64,000 nucleotides of DNA from Poriferisphaera corsica (GTDB taxonomy: Bacteria; Planctomycetota; Phycisphaerae; Phycisphaerales; Phycisphaeraceae). The first letter of the stretch is position 1; each line of letters opens with the position of its first letter. The notes below the pieces were generated by a model. It worked only from the letters and a program-made list of their open reading frames with translations, was not told the origin of the DNA and made no database searches. A program made the translations under genes and the position numbers. This document shows positions 17,222-26,650 of this stretch, piece after piece. The stretch spans positions 4,014,175 to 4,078,174 of the forward strand of contig NZ_CP036425.1 in NCBI RefSeq assembly GCF_007747445.1, in the 5' to 3' direction.

Positions 17222-20200
17222 ATGAGTTCAAACAAGCAAATTTCGCCTGAGAATATCGTTGCAAGCGAGCATTTGAGACCGAGTGATACGTTCGAGGCTC
17301 GACATATTGGGCATACCGAGCAAGACCTCGCAGAGATGCTGAGTGTGGTTGGTTACGATTCGCTTGATGCGCTCATTAAAGCGACGGTTCCAAGTGACAT
17401 CCGTCTTGAAGGGGATCTTGACCTTACCGATTTGCCCGACACGCTATCTGAGGCAGGGATTCTTGATCATCTCCGTAGTATTTCTCGCAAGAATCGTGTT
17501 TTCCGAAACATGATCGGGATGGGCTACCATGACACCAACACCCCAGCGGTGATACTACGAAACGTATTAGAGAACGCACGCTGGTATACACCTTACACAC
17601 CATATCAAGCTGAGATCTCACAAGGCAGACTCGAAGCATTACTCAACTTCCAAACCATGGTCTCAGACCTTACGGGCATGGAATTAGCCAACGCCTCATT
17701 GCTAGATGAAGCCACTGCCGCGTCAGAAGCAATGGCCATGGCAGTGAGTATTGCTCGTGGCAAAAAAAATCGTTTCTTTGTTGCTGACTCTACACATCCC
17801 CAAACAATCGCACTCATGAAAACACGTGCGCGTTCCATGGACATTGAGTTAGAAATCGGCAAGATTTGGGATCTCAACCTCAATGACGACGCAGCCAAGC
17901 AACTTGCTGGCGTTCTGGTTCAATATCCAACAACCGATGGCAACATCGAAGACTATTCAACGATTAGTGATCAAATCCACAAACATGGCGGCCTCATGGT
18001 CGTTGCTGCGGATCTGCTCGCATTAACTTTGCTCCGCGCACCCGGTGAATTCGGTGCTGACATCGTCATCGGCAACACACAACGCTTCGGCGTACCCATG
18101 GGCTTCGGCGGGCCACATGCCGCTTATATGGCAACCCATGAAAAATATGTCCGAAAGATGCCGGGCCGCATCGTTGGCGTTTCCGTCGATTCTCAAGGCA
18201 ACAAAGCCTACCGCCTAACGATTCAAACTCGCGAACAGCACATTAAGCGTGATCGCGCAACCTCAAACATCTGTACCGCACAGGTTCTACTCGCAACCAT
18301 TGCGGGCTTCTATGCTGTTTTTCATGGGCCAGAAGGCATTAAAAAGATTGCATGGCGAGTTCACTCACTCACCTCAATCCTCTCTAGTGCCCTCAAATCA
18401 ATGGGCTATGCAATCCCATACGAGAATATCTTTGATAATCTCCGTATCGATCTGCCTGCCGATCAGGTCAACCAGATCCTTTTCGCAGCTCGTGAACATC
18501 TCATCAACCTCCGCAAACTCAATAGCACTGCGATCTGCGTCAATCTGGATGAAACCACCACACTCGACGAAGTACAAACGTTGATTGGCATTTTTGCCGA
18601 GGCAAAAAACACAACCGCACCTGTGGCAAAATCGATTGCTGACTCACTGGAAATCTCATACAAATCCCCATCCGCACGCACATCGGACTTCCTCTCGCAC
18701 GAGGTCTTCAATCGCTATCACTCTGAGCATGAGCTGCTGCGTTACATGACCCGTCTGCTCGACAAAGATATTTCGCTCGCAAATAGTATGATTCCTCTCG
18801 GTTCTTGCACGATGAAACTCAATGCCGCTGCAGAGCTCATCCCCATCACATGGCCAGAATTCTCCAAACTCCATCCGTACGCGCCATCCGATCAGACCCG
18901 AGGCTACCGCGAACTGTTTTCGACACTTCAATCATGGCTCGCTGAAATCACCGGGTTTGAAGCGGTCTCTTTACAGCCTAACTCTGGCGCGAATGGCGAA
19001 TACGCCGGCCTCATGGCCATCAAACGTTGTCATATTGCCAACAATCATGCTCATCGTGATATCTGCCTTATCCCTCTTTCAGCTCATGGCACCAACCCCG
19101 CATCATCCGTCATCGCCGGCCTCAAGGTGATTGGCATCAAGTGCGACAACGATGGCAACATTGATCTGGATGACCTAAAAGCACAAGCCGAAAAGCATAG
19201 CAAAAACCTCGCAGCCCTCATGATCACATACCCATCAACACATGGTGTCTATGAGGCACCTATTAAACAGATCTGCCAGATCATCCACGATCATGGCGGA
19301 CTTGTTTACATGGACGGGGCAAACATGAACGCACAAGTCGGCCTCACAAGTCCCGGCATCATCGGCGCAGATGTGTGCCACCTCAATCTTCACAAAACAT
19401 TCGCGATCCCACATGGCGGCGGCGGCCCCGGCATGGGCCCCATCTGTTCCACCAAGCAACTCGCCCCCTACTTGCCCGGCAACCCCATCACGGGTGACGC
19501 TCAATCCAATTACGCGTCAACCGCCATCTGGGGGCTTGATCCCGATCCGAGCGAAGATTTCAACTACCCCGTCTCAGCCGCACCATACGGGTCTGCCTCA
19601 ATCCTCCCAATCTCATGGATGTACATCGCCCTACTATCCTCAAAAGGCCTCAAACGAGCCACCAAGATCGCGATCCTCAACGCCAACTACATCACATCAC
19701 GACTCAAAAATCACTACAACATCCTCTACACCGGCGATAACGGCACCGTCGCACATGAAGGTATTGTCGATTGTCGCGACTTCCAAAAAACAGCCGATAT
19801 CTCAGTCGAAGATATCGCTAAACGATTAATCGACTTCGGCTTCCACGCCCCGACAATGTCTTGGCCAGTTGCCGGTACACTCATGATCGAACCCACCGAA
19901 TCCGAGTCTAAGCAAGAATTAGATCGTTTCTGCGACGCGATGATCGCCATTCGAAAAGAAATCTCTGACATCGAAGCCAACATCTCCGATCAAGAAGATA
20001 ATCCTCTACGCAATGCGCCTCATACCGCAAGCATGATTGCCAATGACGATTGGCCACACAACTACACACGCCAACAAGCCGCTTATCCCGCAGCATGGCA
20101 AAACCCACGCAATGTTGGCGCATCCAACGCATGGAAGTACTGGCCGCCCGTTTCGCGTGTCGACAACGCCTACGGCGACCGCAACCTTCAATGCTCCTGC

Positions 20201-20230
20201 CCAACCATGGAAGCCTACCAAGACGCATAA
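17222..20230 (+). CDS. gcvP: Glycine dehydrogenase (decarboxylating), P protein
   Basis: PLP enzyme of the glycine cleavage system that decarboxylates glycine and passes the aminomethyl group to lipoylated GcvH. The 1002 residues are the fused single-chain form, carrying both the N-terminal half (FEARHIGHTEQDLAEML, MIGMGYHDTNTP, NPGWYTPYTPYQAE-like block) and the C-terminal catalytic half (SMIPLGSCTMKLN, QPNSGANGEYAGL, VYMDGANMNAQVG, HLNLHKTFAIPHGGGGPGMG with the PLP lysine). No gcvT or gcvH gene is adjacent. Base composition changes along the gene: the first third is balanced while the last third is strongly C-rich on the coding strand, so a skew boundary lies within or near it. Confidence 0.95.
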   Translation: MSSNKQISPENIVASEHLRPSDTFEARHIGHTEQDLAEMLSVVGYDSLDALIKATVPSDIRLEGDLDLTDLPDTLSEAGILDHLRSISRKNRVFRNMIGMGYHDTNTPAVILRNVLENARWYTPYTPYQAEISQGRLEALLNFQTMVSDLTGMELANASLLDEATAASEAMAMAVSIARGKKNRFFVADSTHPQTIALMKTRARSMDIELEIGKIWDLNLNDDAAKQLAGVLVQYPTTDGNIEDYSTISDQIHKHGGLMVVAADLLALTLLRAPGEFGADIVIGNTQRFGVPMGFGGPHAAYMATHEKYVRKMPGRIVGVSVDSQGNKAYRLTIQTREQHIKRDRATSNICTAQVLLATIAGFYAVFHGPEGIKKIAWRVHSLTSILSSALKSMGYAIPYENIFDNLRIDLPADQVNQILFAAREHLINLRKLNSTAICVNLDETTTLDEVQTLIGIFAEAKNTTAPVAKSIADSLEISYKSPSARTSDFLSHEVFNRYHSEHELLRYMTRLLDKDISLANSMIPLGSCTMKLNAAAELIPITWPEFSKLHPYAPSDQTRGYRELFSTLQSWLAEITGFEAVSLQPNSGANGEYAGLMAIKRCHIANNHAHRDICLIPLSAHGTNPASSVIAGLKVIGIKCDNDGNIDLDDLKAQAEKHSKNLAALMITYPSTHGVYEAPIKQICQIIHDHGGLVYMDGANMNAQVGLTSPGIIGADVCHLNLHKTFAIPHGGGGPGMGPICSTKQLAPYLPGNPITGDAQSNYASTAIWGLDPDPSEDFNYPVSAAPYGSASILPISWMYIALLSSKGLKRATKIAILNANYITSRLKNHYNILYTGDNGTVAHEGIVDCRDFQKTADISVEDIAKRLIDFGFHAPTMSWPVAGTLMIEPTESESKQELDRFCDAMIAIRKEISDIEANISDQEDNPLRNAPHTASMIANDDWPHNYTRQQAAYPAAWQNPRNVGASNAWKYWPPVSRVDNAYGDRNLQCSCPTMEAYQDA

Positions 20231-20402
20231 TCATCAAAATGTGACCGCAACATTTTGCCTCATCATGCATGAAAAATCATGGCAACCAACCCACTTCCGG
20301 TAAAAGTCTCAACAAAGAAAATGAAAGAGGGATGGGGGGAGATGGGGGGGGGGGGAGGGGCAACGAGTGAATCATTACGGAAGACGCTCTAAGTAACACA
20401 CG

Positions 20403-20432
20403 AATCGGAGATCAGGTGATCTCCGATTTTTT
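20403..20432 (+). terminator. Terminator after gcvP
   Basis: An 11-bp stem AATCGGAGATC / GATCTCCGATT with loop AGGT and a T-run. A 12-base G-tract (20344-20355) lies just upstream in the same gap. Confidence 0.85.
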
Positions 20433-20454
20433 CTTTCCCCTTCAGATCCATGTC

Positions 20455-20460
20455 TATAAT
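20455..20460 (+). promoter_or_regulatory. TATAAT box abutting the phosphoribosyltransferase start
   Basis: TATAAT is followed by five bases (CACCC) and then the ATG at 20466. The upstream terminator ends 22 bases before the box, so there is little room for any other promoter. Confidence 0.5.
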
Positions 20461-20465
20461 CACCC

Positions 20466-21113
20466 ATGGCAGTCCGTTACCAAAACCGAAGTCACGCCGG
20501 GCGCATCCTCGCCAATCATATCCGCGACTCTAAATGCCATTGCCAAAGCAACTCCATTGTCCTCGGTATGCCTCGTGGCGGCGTTCCCGTCGCATACGAA
20601 GTCGCACTTGAACTCCAGCTCCCCTTCGATGTTATGCTTGTCAAAAAAATCGGCGCACCCGAACAACCCGAACTTGCGATCGGCGCTGTTGCAGGCGACA
20701 ACCTCACCATTCTCGACAAATCACTCATTAAAAGCGTCGGCTTGTCTAATCATGCCATTGAAATACTCATTGACACCAAACGCCATGAACTCAACCTGCA
20801 ACGTCTCCGCTATGAACTTGATCGTCCACACCCAGACCTCTACAAGCAAGATGTCATTCTTGTCGATGACGGCCTCGCAACGGGCACGACCATGGTCGCT
20901 GCAATCCGCGCCGCCAGATCTTCACGCCCCAATCGCATTATCCTCGCTGTCCCCGTTGCCCCACCTGATACCATCAAGAAAATAAACCCAATGGTAGACT
21001 TCATCATCTGCCCCCTTCAACCAGAAAACTTCCACAGCGTTAGCGAATTTTACGACAATTTCCCCCAAACCAGTGACGATGAAGTTAAACAAATCCTATC
21101 TCACGCTGGCTAG
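20466..21113 (+). CDS. Phosphoribosyltransferase-domain protein
   Basis: The 215-residue protein has the PRPP-binding signature DVILVDDGLATGTTMVAA at about residues 135-152 and the N-terminal GMPRGGVPVAYEVA and LVKKIGAPEQPELAIGAV blocks. This is the pattern of the stand-alone COG1926-type group, which is often predicted but rarely characterised, and not of a named purine or pyrimidine salvage enzyme. It is predicted to be cytoplasmic, probably transferring or removing phosphoribosyl groups; the substrate is unknown. No nucleotide gene is adjacent. Confidence 0.82.
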   Translation: MAVRYQNRSHAGRILANHIRDSKCHCQSNSIVLGMPRGGVPVAYEVALELQLPFDVMLVKKIGAPEQPELAIGAVAGDNLTILDKSLIKSVGLSNHAIEILIDTKRHELNLQRLRYELDRPHPDLYKQDVILVDDGLATGTTMVAAIRAARSSRPNRIILAVPVAPPDTIKKINPMVDFIICPLQPENFHSVSEFYDNFPQTSDDEVKQILSHAG

Positions 21114-21208
21114 CACCCGCCACATACCTCTCAATATGAAGACACTTCCGATCCTCGGGTTCAACCGTTATACTGCAAACAACCATCCTCATTATTTGGA
21201 GTTGCAGC

Positions 21209-22105
21209 ATGACACGACGATCAAACCTGATCCTGCTATTTCTTTCCCTCATCTGTCTTGTATCAATCACATCTCAGCAGCTACAAGCCGCAGAGAATGC
21301 ATCCTCCAAATCACAACCCAAAACGATCACCCTCAAAGTTTTCTGGATCGGCAACTCCTACACCGCTTCTGGCAACCTGCCCCAACTCGTCACAAACATG
21401 ATGGCAGAGGGCCGTACTAAATATCGCATGGACGCCTCCCATCACTGGGTCGGCGGCAAAGGTTGGGATCACCACGTCGAAGAAACGAACGTGCTATCCA
21501 AAATCTCCGCAGGTAACTACGACTACGTCGTCCTTCAGGACTACTCATACGCGCCCACGCACCGTAAAGAAAAGATGCGCAAATACGGCAAAATCCTCGC
21601 CGACGCCATCAAAGATTCCGGCGCAACCCCCGTCTACTACAACACCTGGGCCAAAGCTCACCTCCCCAACGAAGCCGATGAAATCAACGGCATGTATCAC
21701 GAGGTCGCACTCGCCAACGACGGCATCCTCGCCCCTGTCGGCGCAGCCTGGCAATACCTCATCGACAACAAAGACAAACACAACCTCACACTTCATCTCG
21801 TAGACCGTTCACACCCTTCCGCCCAAGGCACATACCTCAACGCCGCAATCTTCTACAGCGTTTTCACCGGCAAATCCCCCGTCGGCCTCAAATTCCGTAA
21901 GTCCAAAGGCTACATCATGGGTAAGGGGCAATATGAAAAGCTCAAAAAGAAACACCCCAACCTCAACAACGACAACGTCGACACCACACACGCCAACACC
22001 ACCATCAATATCCTCCAAAAAGCCGCATGGTATACTATTCAAAAGTACCAAAAAGAAAACAAAATCCCGGTCACTGCCAAACAAGCTGAACTAATCGTTC
22101 AATAG
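21209..22105 (+). CDS. Secreted SGNH-hydrolase-like protein
   Basis: The 298-residue protein has a signal peptide (LILLFLSLICLVSI, cleavage near LQAAE). The mature part begins with VFWIGNSYTASGNLP, matching SGNH block I with Ser as nucleophile. It also has VVLQDYS, a YYNTWAK block and DRSHPSAQGTYLNA, which supplies the Asp/His of block V. This resembles DUF4886-type SGNH proteins, so esterase or carbohydrate deacetylase activity outside the cytoplasm is likely. The start has GGAG eight bases upstream and a TATACT box near 21170. The next gene follows after five bases. Confidence 0.75.
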   Translation: MTRRSNLILLFLSLICLVSITSQQLQAAENASSKSQPKTITLKVFWIGNSYTASGNLPQLVTNMMAEGRTKYRMDASHHWVGGKGWDHHVEETNVLSKISAGNYDYVVLQDYSYAPTHRKEKMRKYGKILADAIKDSGATPVYYNTWAKAHLPNEADEINGMYHEVALANDGILAPVGAAWQYLIDNKDKHNLTLHLVDRSHPSAQGTYLNAAIFYSVFTGKSPVGLKFRKSKGYIMGKGQYEKLKKKHPNLNNDNVDTTHANTTINILQKAAWYTIQKYQKENKIPVTAKQAELIVQ

Positions 22106-22110
22106 AGACA

Positions 22111-22644
22111 ATGCCCAAGCAATCATCTACAAACGGACAACTCCTTGAGAAGATGGAAACCTTCCTCTTCTCGCTCCCTCACGTGTTCGCAACCATCCAA
22201 TGGGGCGGTAAAGCCTACAAGCTCCCCGACACCAAAGGCAATAAAAGCAAACCCAAACTCTTCATCTTCTCAACGCTCGGCTCAGACGACGACGGCTCAT
22301 ACCTGCACGCCGAATTCAAACTCCCACTTCAACAAGCCAACGACGCTGTCGAAAAATACGATTGGCTCAACTTTTCTACCTTCGGTAATTGGGCCAAAAA
22401 CGGCTGGTGCTCCGCCAAAATCCGCAAAACCGCTCACCTCAAGCCGCTCCTCGCACTCTTCAAAATCACCTACGAAAATCTGCCCAAACCAGCCGAAACA
22501 TCAGAACCTAAAACTGCAAAACGTCCTTCCAACTCAAAGAACAAACAACAACAGACAACCTCGTCTCCAATCGCACGTAAAATTGATCGCGTCATGGATC
22601 AGATCACCCTACCGCCTGATGACGAAGCCTTCGATCGGCTGTAA
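22111..22644 (+). CDS. Hypothetical small protein, possibly MmcQ/YjbR-like
   Basis: The 177-residue protein lies five bases after the SGNH gene and is probably co-transcribed. The first 120 residues look like a small alpha-beta fold: LLEKMETFLFSLPHVFATIQWGGKAYKL, KPKLFIFSTLG, then EKYDWLNFSTFGNWAKNGWCSAKI. The order (helix, conserved W-G-G-K, later a W followed by a basic segment) recalls MmcQ/YjbR-type DNA-binding-fold proteins, but the match is weak. The last 60 residues are Lys/Ser/Thr-rich and probably disordered. Function is not predicted. Confidence 0.55.
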   Translation: MPKQSSTNGQLLEKMETFLFSLPHVFATIQWGGKAYKLPDTKGNKSKPKLFIFSTLGSDDDGSYLHAEFKLPLQQANDAVEKYDWLNFSTFGNWAKNGWCSAKIRKTAHLKPLLALFKITYENLPKPAETSEPKTAKRPSNSKNKQQQTTSSPIARKIDRVMDQITLPPDDEAFDRL

Positions 22645-22656
22645 AATACCTCGCTA

Positions 22657-22705
22657 CATACAACCACACCGTGTTGTATGCATGCCCTAACCGCATGCCT
22701 TTTTT
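22657..22705 (+). terminator. Double hairpin ending the SGNH operon
   Basis: CATACAAC/GTTGTATG (22657-22680) overlaps by one base a second hairpin GCATGC-CCTAACC-GCATGC (22680-22698), followed by six T's. It stands just before trhO. Confidence 0.65.
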
Positions 22706-22734
22706 CGTCATCGACCTTTGCCTGTGAGTCCACG

Positions 22735-23628
22735 ATGCCCGACACCTATATCATTGCCGCTCTCTACCACTTCACCAAGCTCGAAGATTTCAAAGATCTG
22801 CGCGTCCCTCTAATGGACCACTGCAAGCAGTACAACATCACCGGCACACTCCTCCTCGCCGCAGAAGGCATCAACGGCACCATCGCAGGCTCACGATCCG
22901 ACATCGACTCGATCCTCACCTATCTCCGTTCCGATCCACGTCTCGCCAACCTCGATCACAAAGAATCAACCGACACGCAAAACCCATTCCGCCGCATGAA
23001 GGTTCGGCTCAAAAAAGAAATCGTCACCATGGGCGTCCCCGACATCGACCCCAATCAAACCGTTGGCACGTACGTCTCACCACAAGACTGGAACAACCTG
23101 CTCAACGATCCCGACACCATTCTCGTCGACACCCGCAACGACTACGAGTACGCCATCGGCACCTTCAAAAACGCGATCGACCCACAAACCGAATCCTTCC
23201 GTGAGTTCCCTGAATGGATCAAGCAGAACCTCCCCACAGAGCAGTACAAAGACAAAAAAATCGCCATGTTCTGCACCGGCGGCATCCGCTGTGAAAAAGC
23301 CACCGCATACATGCGTCAGTTAGGCTTCCCAAACGTCTACCACCTCAAAGGCGGCATCCTCAAATATCTCGAAACCGTCCCCGAAGAACAATCCCTCTGG
23401 GAAGGTGATTGCTACGTCTTCGACGGCCGCGTCTCCGTCAAACACAATCTCGTCCCCGGCAACTTCGACATGTGTTACGCCTGCGGCCTCCCCATCACAC
23501 AATCCGATACCACCCACGCCGACTACGAGCCCGGTGTCTCCTGCCCCACATGCATCAGCCAGACCACCGACAAGCAAAAAGACCGCTTCCGTGACCGCCA
23601 AAGACAACTCACCACCACCCAATCATGA
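22735..23628 (+). CDS. trhO: tRNA uridine(34) 5-hydroxylase TrhO (rhodanese-type)
   Basis: This 297-residue protein of the YceA/TrhO family is predicted to hydroxylate U34 of tRNA toward 5-hydroxyuridine. It has the N-terminal ferredoxin-like domain ([30 protein letters not shown]), the linker [12 protein letters not shown], the rhodanese domain with [13 protein letters not shown] and the active-site loop [13 protein letters not shown], and a C-terminal Cys-rich zinc-type module (CYACG and CPTC). The frame opens 19 codons upstream, but the family starts at this ATG ([13 protein letters not shown]). Confidence 0.92.
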   Translation: MPDTYIIAALYHFTKLEDFKDLRVPLMDHCKQYNITGTLLLAAEGINGTIAGSRSDIDSILTYLRSDPRLANLDHKESTDTQNPFRRMKVRLKKEIVTMGVPDIDPNQTVGTYVSPQDWNNLLNDPDTILVDTRNDYEYAIGTFKNAIDPQTESFREFPEWIKQNLPTEQYKDKKIAMFCTGGIRCEKATAYMRQLGFPNVYHLKGGILKYLETVPEEQSLWEGDCYVFDGRVSVKHNLVPGNFDMCYACGLPITQSDTTHADYEPGVSCPTCISQTTDKQKDRFRDRQRQLTTTQS

Positions 23629-23729
23629 CTCACACTCCTCCCGCCTTGTAACCGACCCCCAAGACACATTAAAATACAGTCTCAGTGGAACCCCTGTTAT
23701 CGCCTGCTAATCACGCAAAGGAACCAACC

Positions 23730-24653
23730 ATGCCGCGATTGCGTCCACTATCCATTTGTCTTCTATTTATCCTCTTCGCCACGTCTTCTGTCTTCGCACA
23801 AACCGGCAACACCCCTGAAGATAAAGGCCCCATCCAAGTCTTCATCCTTTCCGGGCAATCCAACATGGATGGCCGCGGCGTCCCCGAAAAACTCACGCCC
23901 GATCAACTCAAACTCGTCACTCCTTCTCCCGACATCCTCTACTACTTCCACCTCATGCCCGGCCTCGACTACGCCGAAATCGGCAACCACAAATGGGAAC
24001 AACTCGCCATTTTCACCAATCGCTGGAAAGCAAAACAGTTCGGCCCAGAAATCACTTTCGCCAAATCCATCGCAAAAAACATGCCTAATCAAAAGATAGC
24101 CATCCTCAAACTCTCACAAGGCGGCGCAAACCTCTACCGCGATTTCTCTCCCACCATCAACGACGAGGAAATCCACGGCTACCATCTCTACCCATGGCTT
24201 ACACGCACGGCTCACCGCGCAATCGGCCGCCTCGAGCAAATGGGCTATCAACCCAAGATCAACGCATTCATCTGGGTTCATGGCTGGTCAGATGCTTTCG
24301 CCTCCGAAGCCTCTGCCAACAATTATGAAAAAAACCTCACCGAGTTTTTTCAGTATGTTCGTCGTGATTTCGACAACCCCAAACTCCCCATCGTTTTTTC
24401 ACAGATCAACCCCGACATCAAAGTGAAATGGGCCCCGCCCGTTCTCTCCGCTCAGACCGCAGTCGCCGCCGCTGATCAAAACAGCATCATGATTCCTTCC
24501 ACCGACCTTACCCTCCTCGAGGACGGCGCTCACTTCACCCCCGACTCCTACATCACCCTCGGCAACAACCTCGCCAACGCTTACATCAAACTCAAATCCC
24601 AACTGGATGAAGCCGAGAAGGAAGCGAAGACCACCGAAGCAATCTCCGAATAA
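23730..24653 (+). CDS. Secreted sialate O-acetylesterase-like protein (SASA/DUF303)
   Basis: The 307-residue protein has a signal peptide (ICLLFILFATSSVFAQ). The mature domain begins VFILSGQSNMDGRG, the SASA form of SGNH block I, then AILKLSQGGANL, INAFIWVHGWSDA (block III region) and EDGAHFTPDSY with the catalytic Asp/His. Many relatives read W-x-QGE/SD where this one reads WVHGWSD, a modest deviation. It probably deacetylates sugars in exported or environmental polysaccharide. ATG 23730 follows AAAGGA; the upstream in-frame ATG at 23685 would prepend 15 residues before the signal peptide. Confidence 0.8.
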   Translation: MPRLRPLSICLLFILFATSSVFAQTGNTPEDKGPIQVFILSGQSNMDGRGVPEKLTPDQLKLVTPSPDILYYFHLMPGLDYAEIGNHKWEQLAIFTNRWKAKQFGPEITFAKSIAKNMPNQKIAILKLSQGGANLYRDFSPTINDEEIHGYHLYPWLTRTAHRAIGRLEQMGYQPKINAFIWVHGWSDAFASEASANNYEKNLTEFFQYVRRDFDNPKLPIVFSQINPDIKVKWAPPVLSAQTAVAAADQNSIMIPSTDLTLLEDGAHFTPDSYITLGNNLANAYIKLKSQLDEAEKEAKTTEAISE

Positions 24654-24676
24654 ACCTCATCCAATTATCAGCTAAT

Positions 24677-24706
24677 AAACCCGCCCACAAATGCGTGCGG
24701 GTTTTT
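24677..24706 (+). terminator. Terminator after the acetylesterase gene
   Basis: AAACCCGC / GCGGGTTT stem with an inner CAC/GTG extension, followed by T's, 23 bases after the stop. Confidence 0.85.
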
Positions 24707-24805
24707 CTTTGCCAAACAATCTTATGCCACATTGATCCAACAATTGCCTCTCGAAACCTTACTTAAAGGCCCACCATCTTCAATCAAATCCACCTCAACC
24801 ATGAA

Positions 24806-24831
24806 AAAACCCGCTAAAAATAGCGGGTTTT
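24806..24831 (-). terminator. Terminator of the PEP-CTERM gene at 24.9 kb
   Basis: A perfect 11-bp stem AAAACCCGCTA / TAGCGGGTTTT with loop AAAA. An A-run on the plus strand gives the T-run on the minus strand, 23 bases beyond the minus-strand stop. Confidence 0.88.
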
Positions 24832-24854
24832 CTTACATCCATATCTTTACCAAC

Positions 24855-26432
24855 TCATCCCACTCTACGCCGCATCAATCCCAACACCCCACCAACACCA
24901 AGCAGCATCAACCCACTCGGCTCAGGAATCTGCATCGTAAATACACCACTCGAATGATCCATAAACACTAGCCCGATCGCCAACATGCCATCACTATTCA
25001 ACCAAAAACTATGCTCATCAATCGTTTTAATCTCACGCATATCCCCACCACCAACATCAAACAAATCCCCTTCCTTCACGAGCAGCGACAATACACCTTC
25101 CGTGTCATACAGCAACACGCCATGCCCAACGCCACCATCCGCCTCAACACTTGAATTGAAAACCATATTCCCAACAGCATCCGTAAATAGTTCAATGCCT
25201 TCTTCATACTGAGGCATATGATTTTCATACCGAGATCCGTGATAAACAAACTCACGCCCATTCGTCCCCACATACGTCTCATCCGCATCCGCCGCCACAA
25301 TCAATTCATCCCCTTCCCATACAATTAACTCAAAATCACGAGACGGCCAACTATCGGGCACATATCCAATTAGCCCAACGCGTCCATTCTCAGAAATCAC
25401 CATCTCATCCTGAAAACGAAATTCCGACAAGCCTTCCTTGTTTGCCCAGCTATCCTTGTAACTTAATAACCGACCAGCATGCACTAACTCACCATCTCGC
25501 TTAACTAATAAATCAATACATGCCATATAATCTGTATCAGAAACCGATGACATCGCTATGAACGCCAGATCACCCCGTGAATTGGTCGCCAATGGATATG
25601 GCAACGCATACCCATCCATACTCGCAGAAACCGATCCATCCACCGCATTAACCACATCTTCCCCAGTCACCAACGTTTCAAATCCCTCCCCATTAAACTT
25701 CACAATCTTGCTCCCCTCATCAGTCCGAAGCCCCATCACCAACCCACCATCAGCACTCGGCTTGTAAATCTCCGTCATCCCCTCCGGGTTAGGCCGCAAC
25801 ATCACCTGCAACCCCAGCCTATCTTCACTTGAAGTCGTGCTCGTCGATGCGATCACCCGATCCTCGCCGGTTTCAGCCGAACGATAAACAAATGCATCAT
25901 CATATCCCTGATGAGCGCCAACCTGCCTGACCGTCCCCATCCCCATCTGATATATCCCAGTCACCCCCTTATCGACCGCATCTGATGCACCCGGCTCATT
26001 ACGATATATCTCACTAACCCCGCCATCGTTCCATTCGTAATATAGATTCGCCCTGTCCTCCGCCAGGCTGCCCGACTTACTGCCAAAATAAAGATTCCCA
26101 TTCATCCACTGCAACTTCGTATGCAGCCATGCCTGCGTCTCTTCATATAAAACCGTCCCACCAATATTTCCATCACTATCAAACCGTTTGACCAACATTC
26201 GGCTATCAGAATCTACATCATATAAATCAACCGTATCAACAAACCCAATCTGCCCATCATCACCTATCGCCGCCATCGCGTAATGGTACGCTTCCTGATT
26301 CTTCTCAAGCTCCCCATAATCGATCGATGCCTCAAAATGATCAACCGTATTCCAACTCATCACTGCCCCGCTAGATACACTGCACAGCAGCACACCAGCA
26401 ACTAAGCTACTACTCAACGCGCACAAGTTCAT
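24855..26432 (-). CDS. PEP-CTERM protein with NxxGxxxF-type tandem repeats, copy 1
   Basis: The 525-residue exported protein has an N-terminal signal peptide (ALSSSLVAGVLLCSVSSG) and a C-terminal PEP-CTERM signal (MQIPEPSGLMLLGVGGVLGL followed by MRRRVG). The body shows spaced units such as IGDDGQIGFVD, NSRGDLAFIA, SENGRVGLIGY, DAVGNMVFNS and NSDGMLAIGL. This is the NxxGxxxF repeat pattern of the DUF7453-type choice-of-anchor proteins abundant in planctomycetes, probably a beta-propeller. GAGAGGGAAAG precedes the ATG. It is a paralogue of the next gene. Its role is probably structural or adhesive at the cell surface. Confidence 0.82.
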   Translation of the reverse strand: MNLCALSSSLVAGVLLCSVSSGAVMSWNTVDHFEASIDYGELEKNQEAYHYAMAAIGDDGQIGFVDTVDLYDVDSDSRMLVKRFDSDGNIGGTVLYEETQAWLHTKLQWMNGNLYFGSKSGSLAEDRANLYYEWNDGGVSEIYRNEPGASDAVDKGVTGIYQMGMGTVRQVGAHQGYDDAFVYRSAETGEDRVIASTSTTSSEDRLGLQVMLRPNPEGMTEIYKPSADGGLVMGLRTDEGSKIVKFNGEGFETLVTGEDVVNAVDGSVSASMDGYALPYPLATNSRGDLAFIAMSSVSDTDYMACIDLLVKRDGELVHAGRLLSYKDSWANKEGLSEFRFQDEMVISENGRVGLIGYVPDSWPSRDFELIVWEGDELIVAADADETYVGTNGREFVYHGSRYENHMPQYEEGIELFTDAVGNMVFNSSVEADGGVGHGVLLYDTEGVLSLLVKEGDLFDVGGGDMREIKTIDEHSFWLNSDGMLAIGLVFMDHSSGVFTMQIPEPSGLMLLGVGGVLGLMRRRVG

Positions 26433-26589
26433 GACTTTCCCTCTCGCTCAACGATCCAAATTAATGCCTATACACCGCCACACACATCCTATCTGCCTCA
26501 AAATAATAACACATATTTACCCGGCAACCTATCGGCAGCAAACTTTACTCATCCAAATGCAACATCTTTTCGTTAACAATTAATTTAAA

Positions 26590-26617
26590 AAAAGGCCGCA
26601 ATACTTTGCGGCCTTTT
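26590..26617 (-). terminator. Terminator between the two PEP-CTERM paralogues
   Basis: A perfect 12-bp stem AAAAGGCCGCAA / TTGCGGCCTTTT with loop TACT, 34 bases past the minus-strand stop. Confidence 0.9.
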
Positions 26618-26650
26618 ACCATTGTTTTCTAGCATGATTTCGCCATCAAC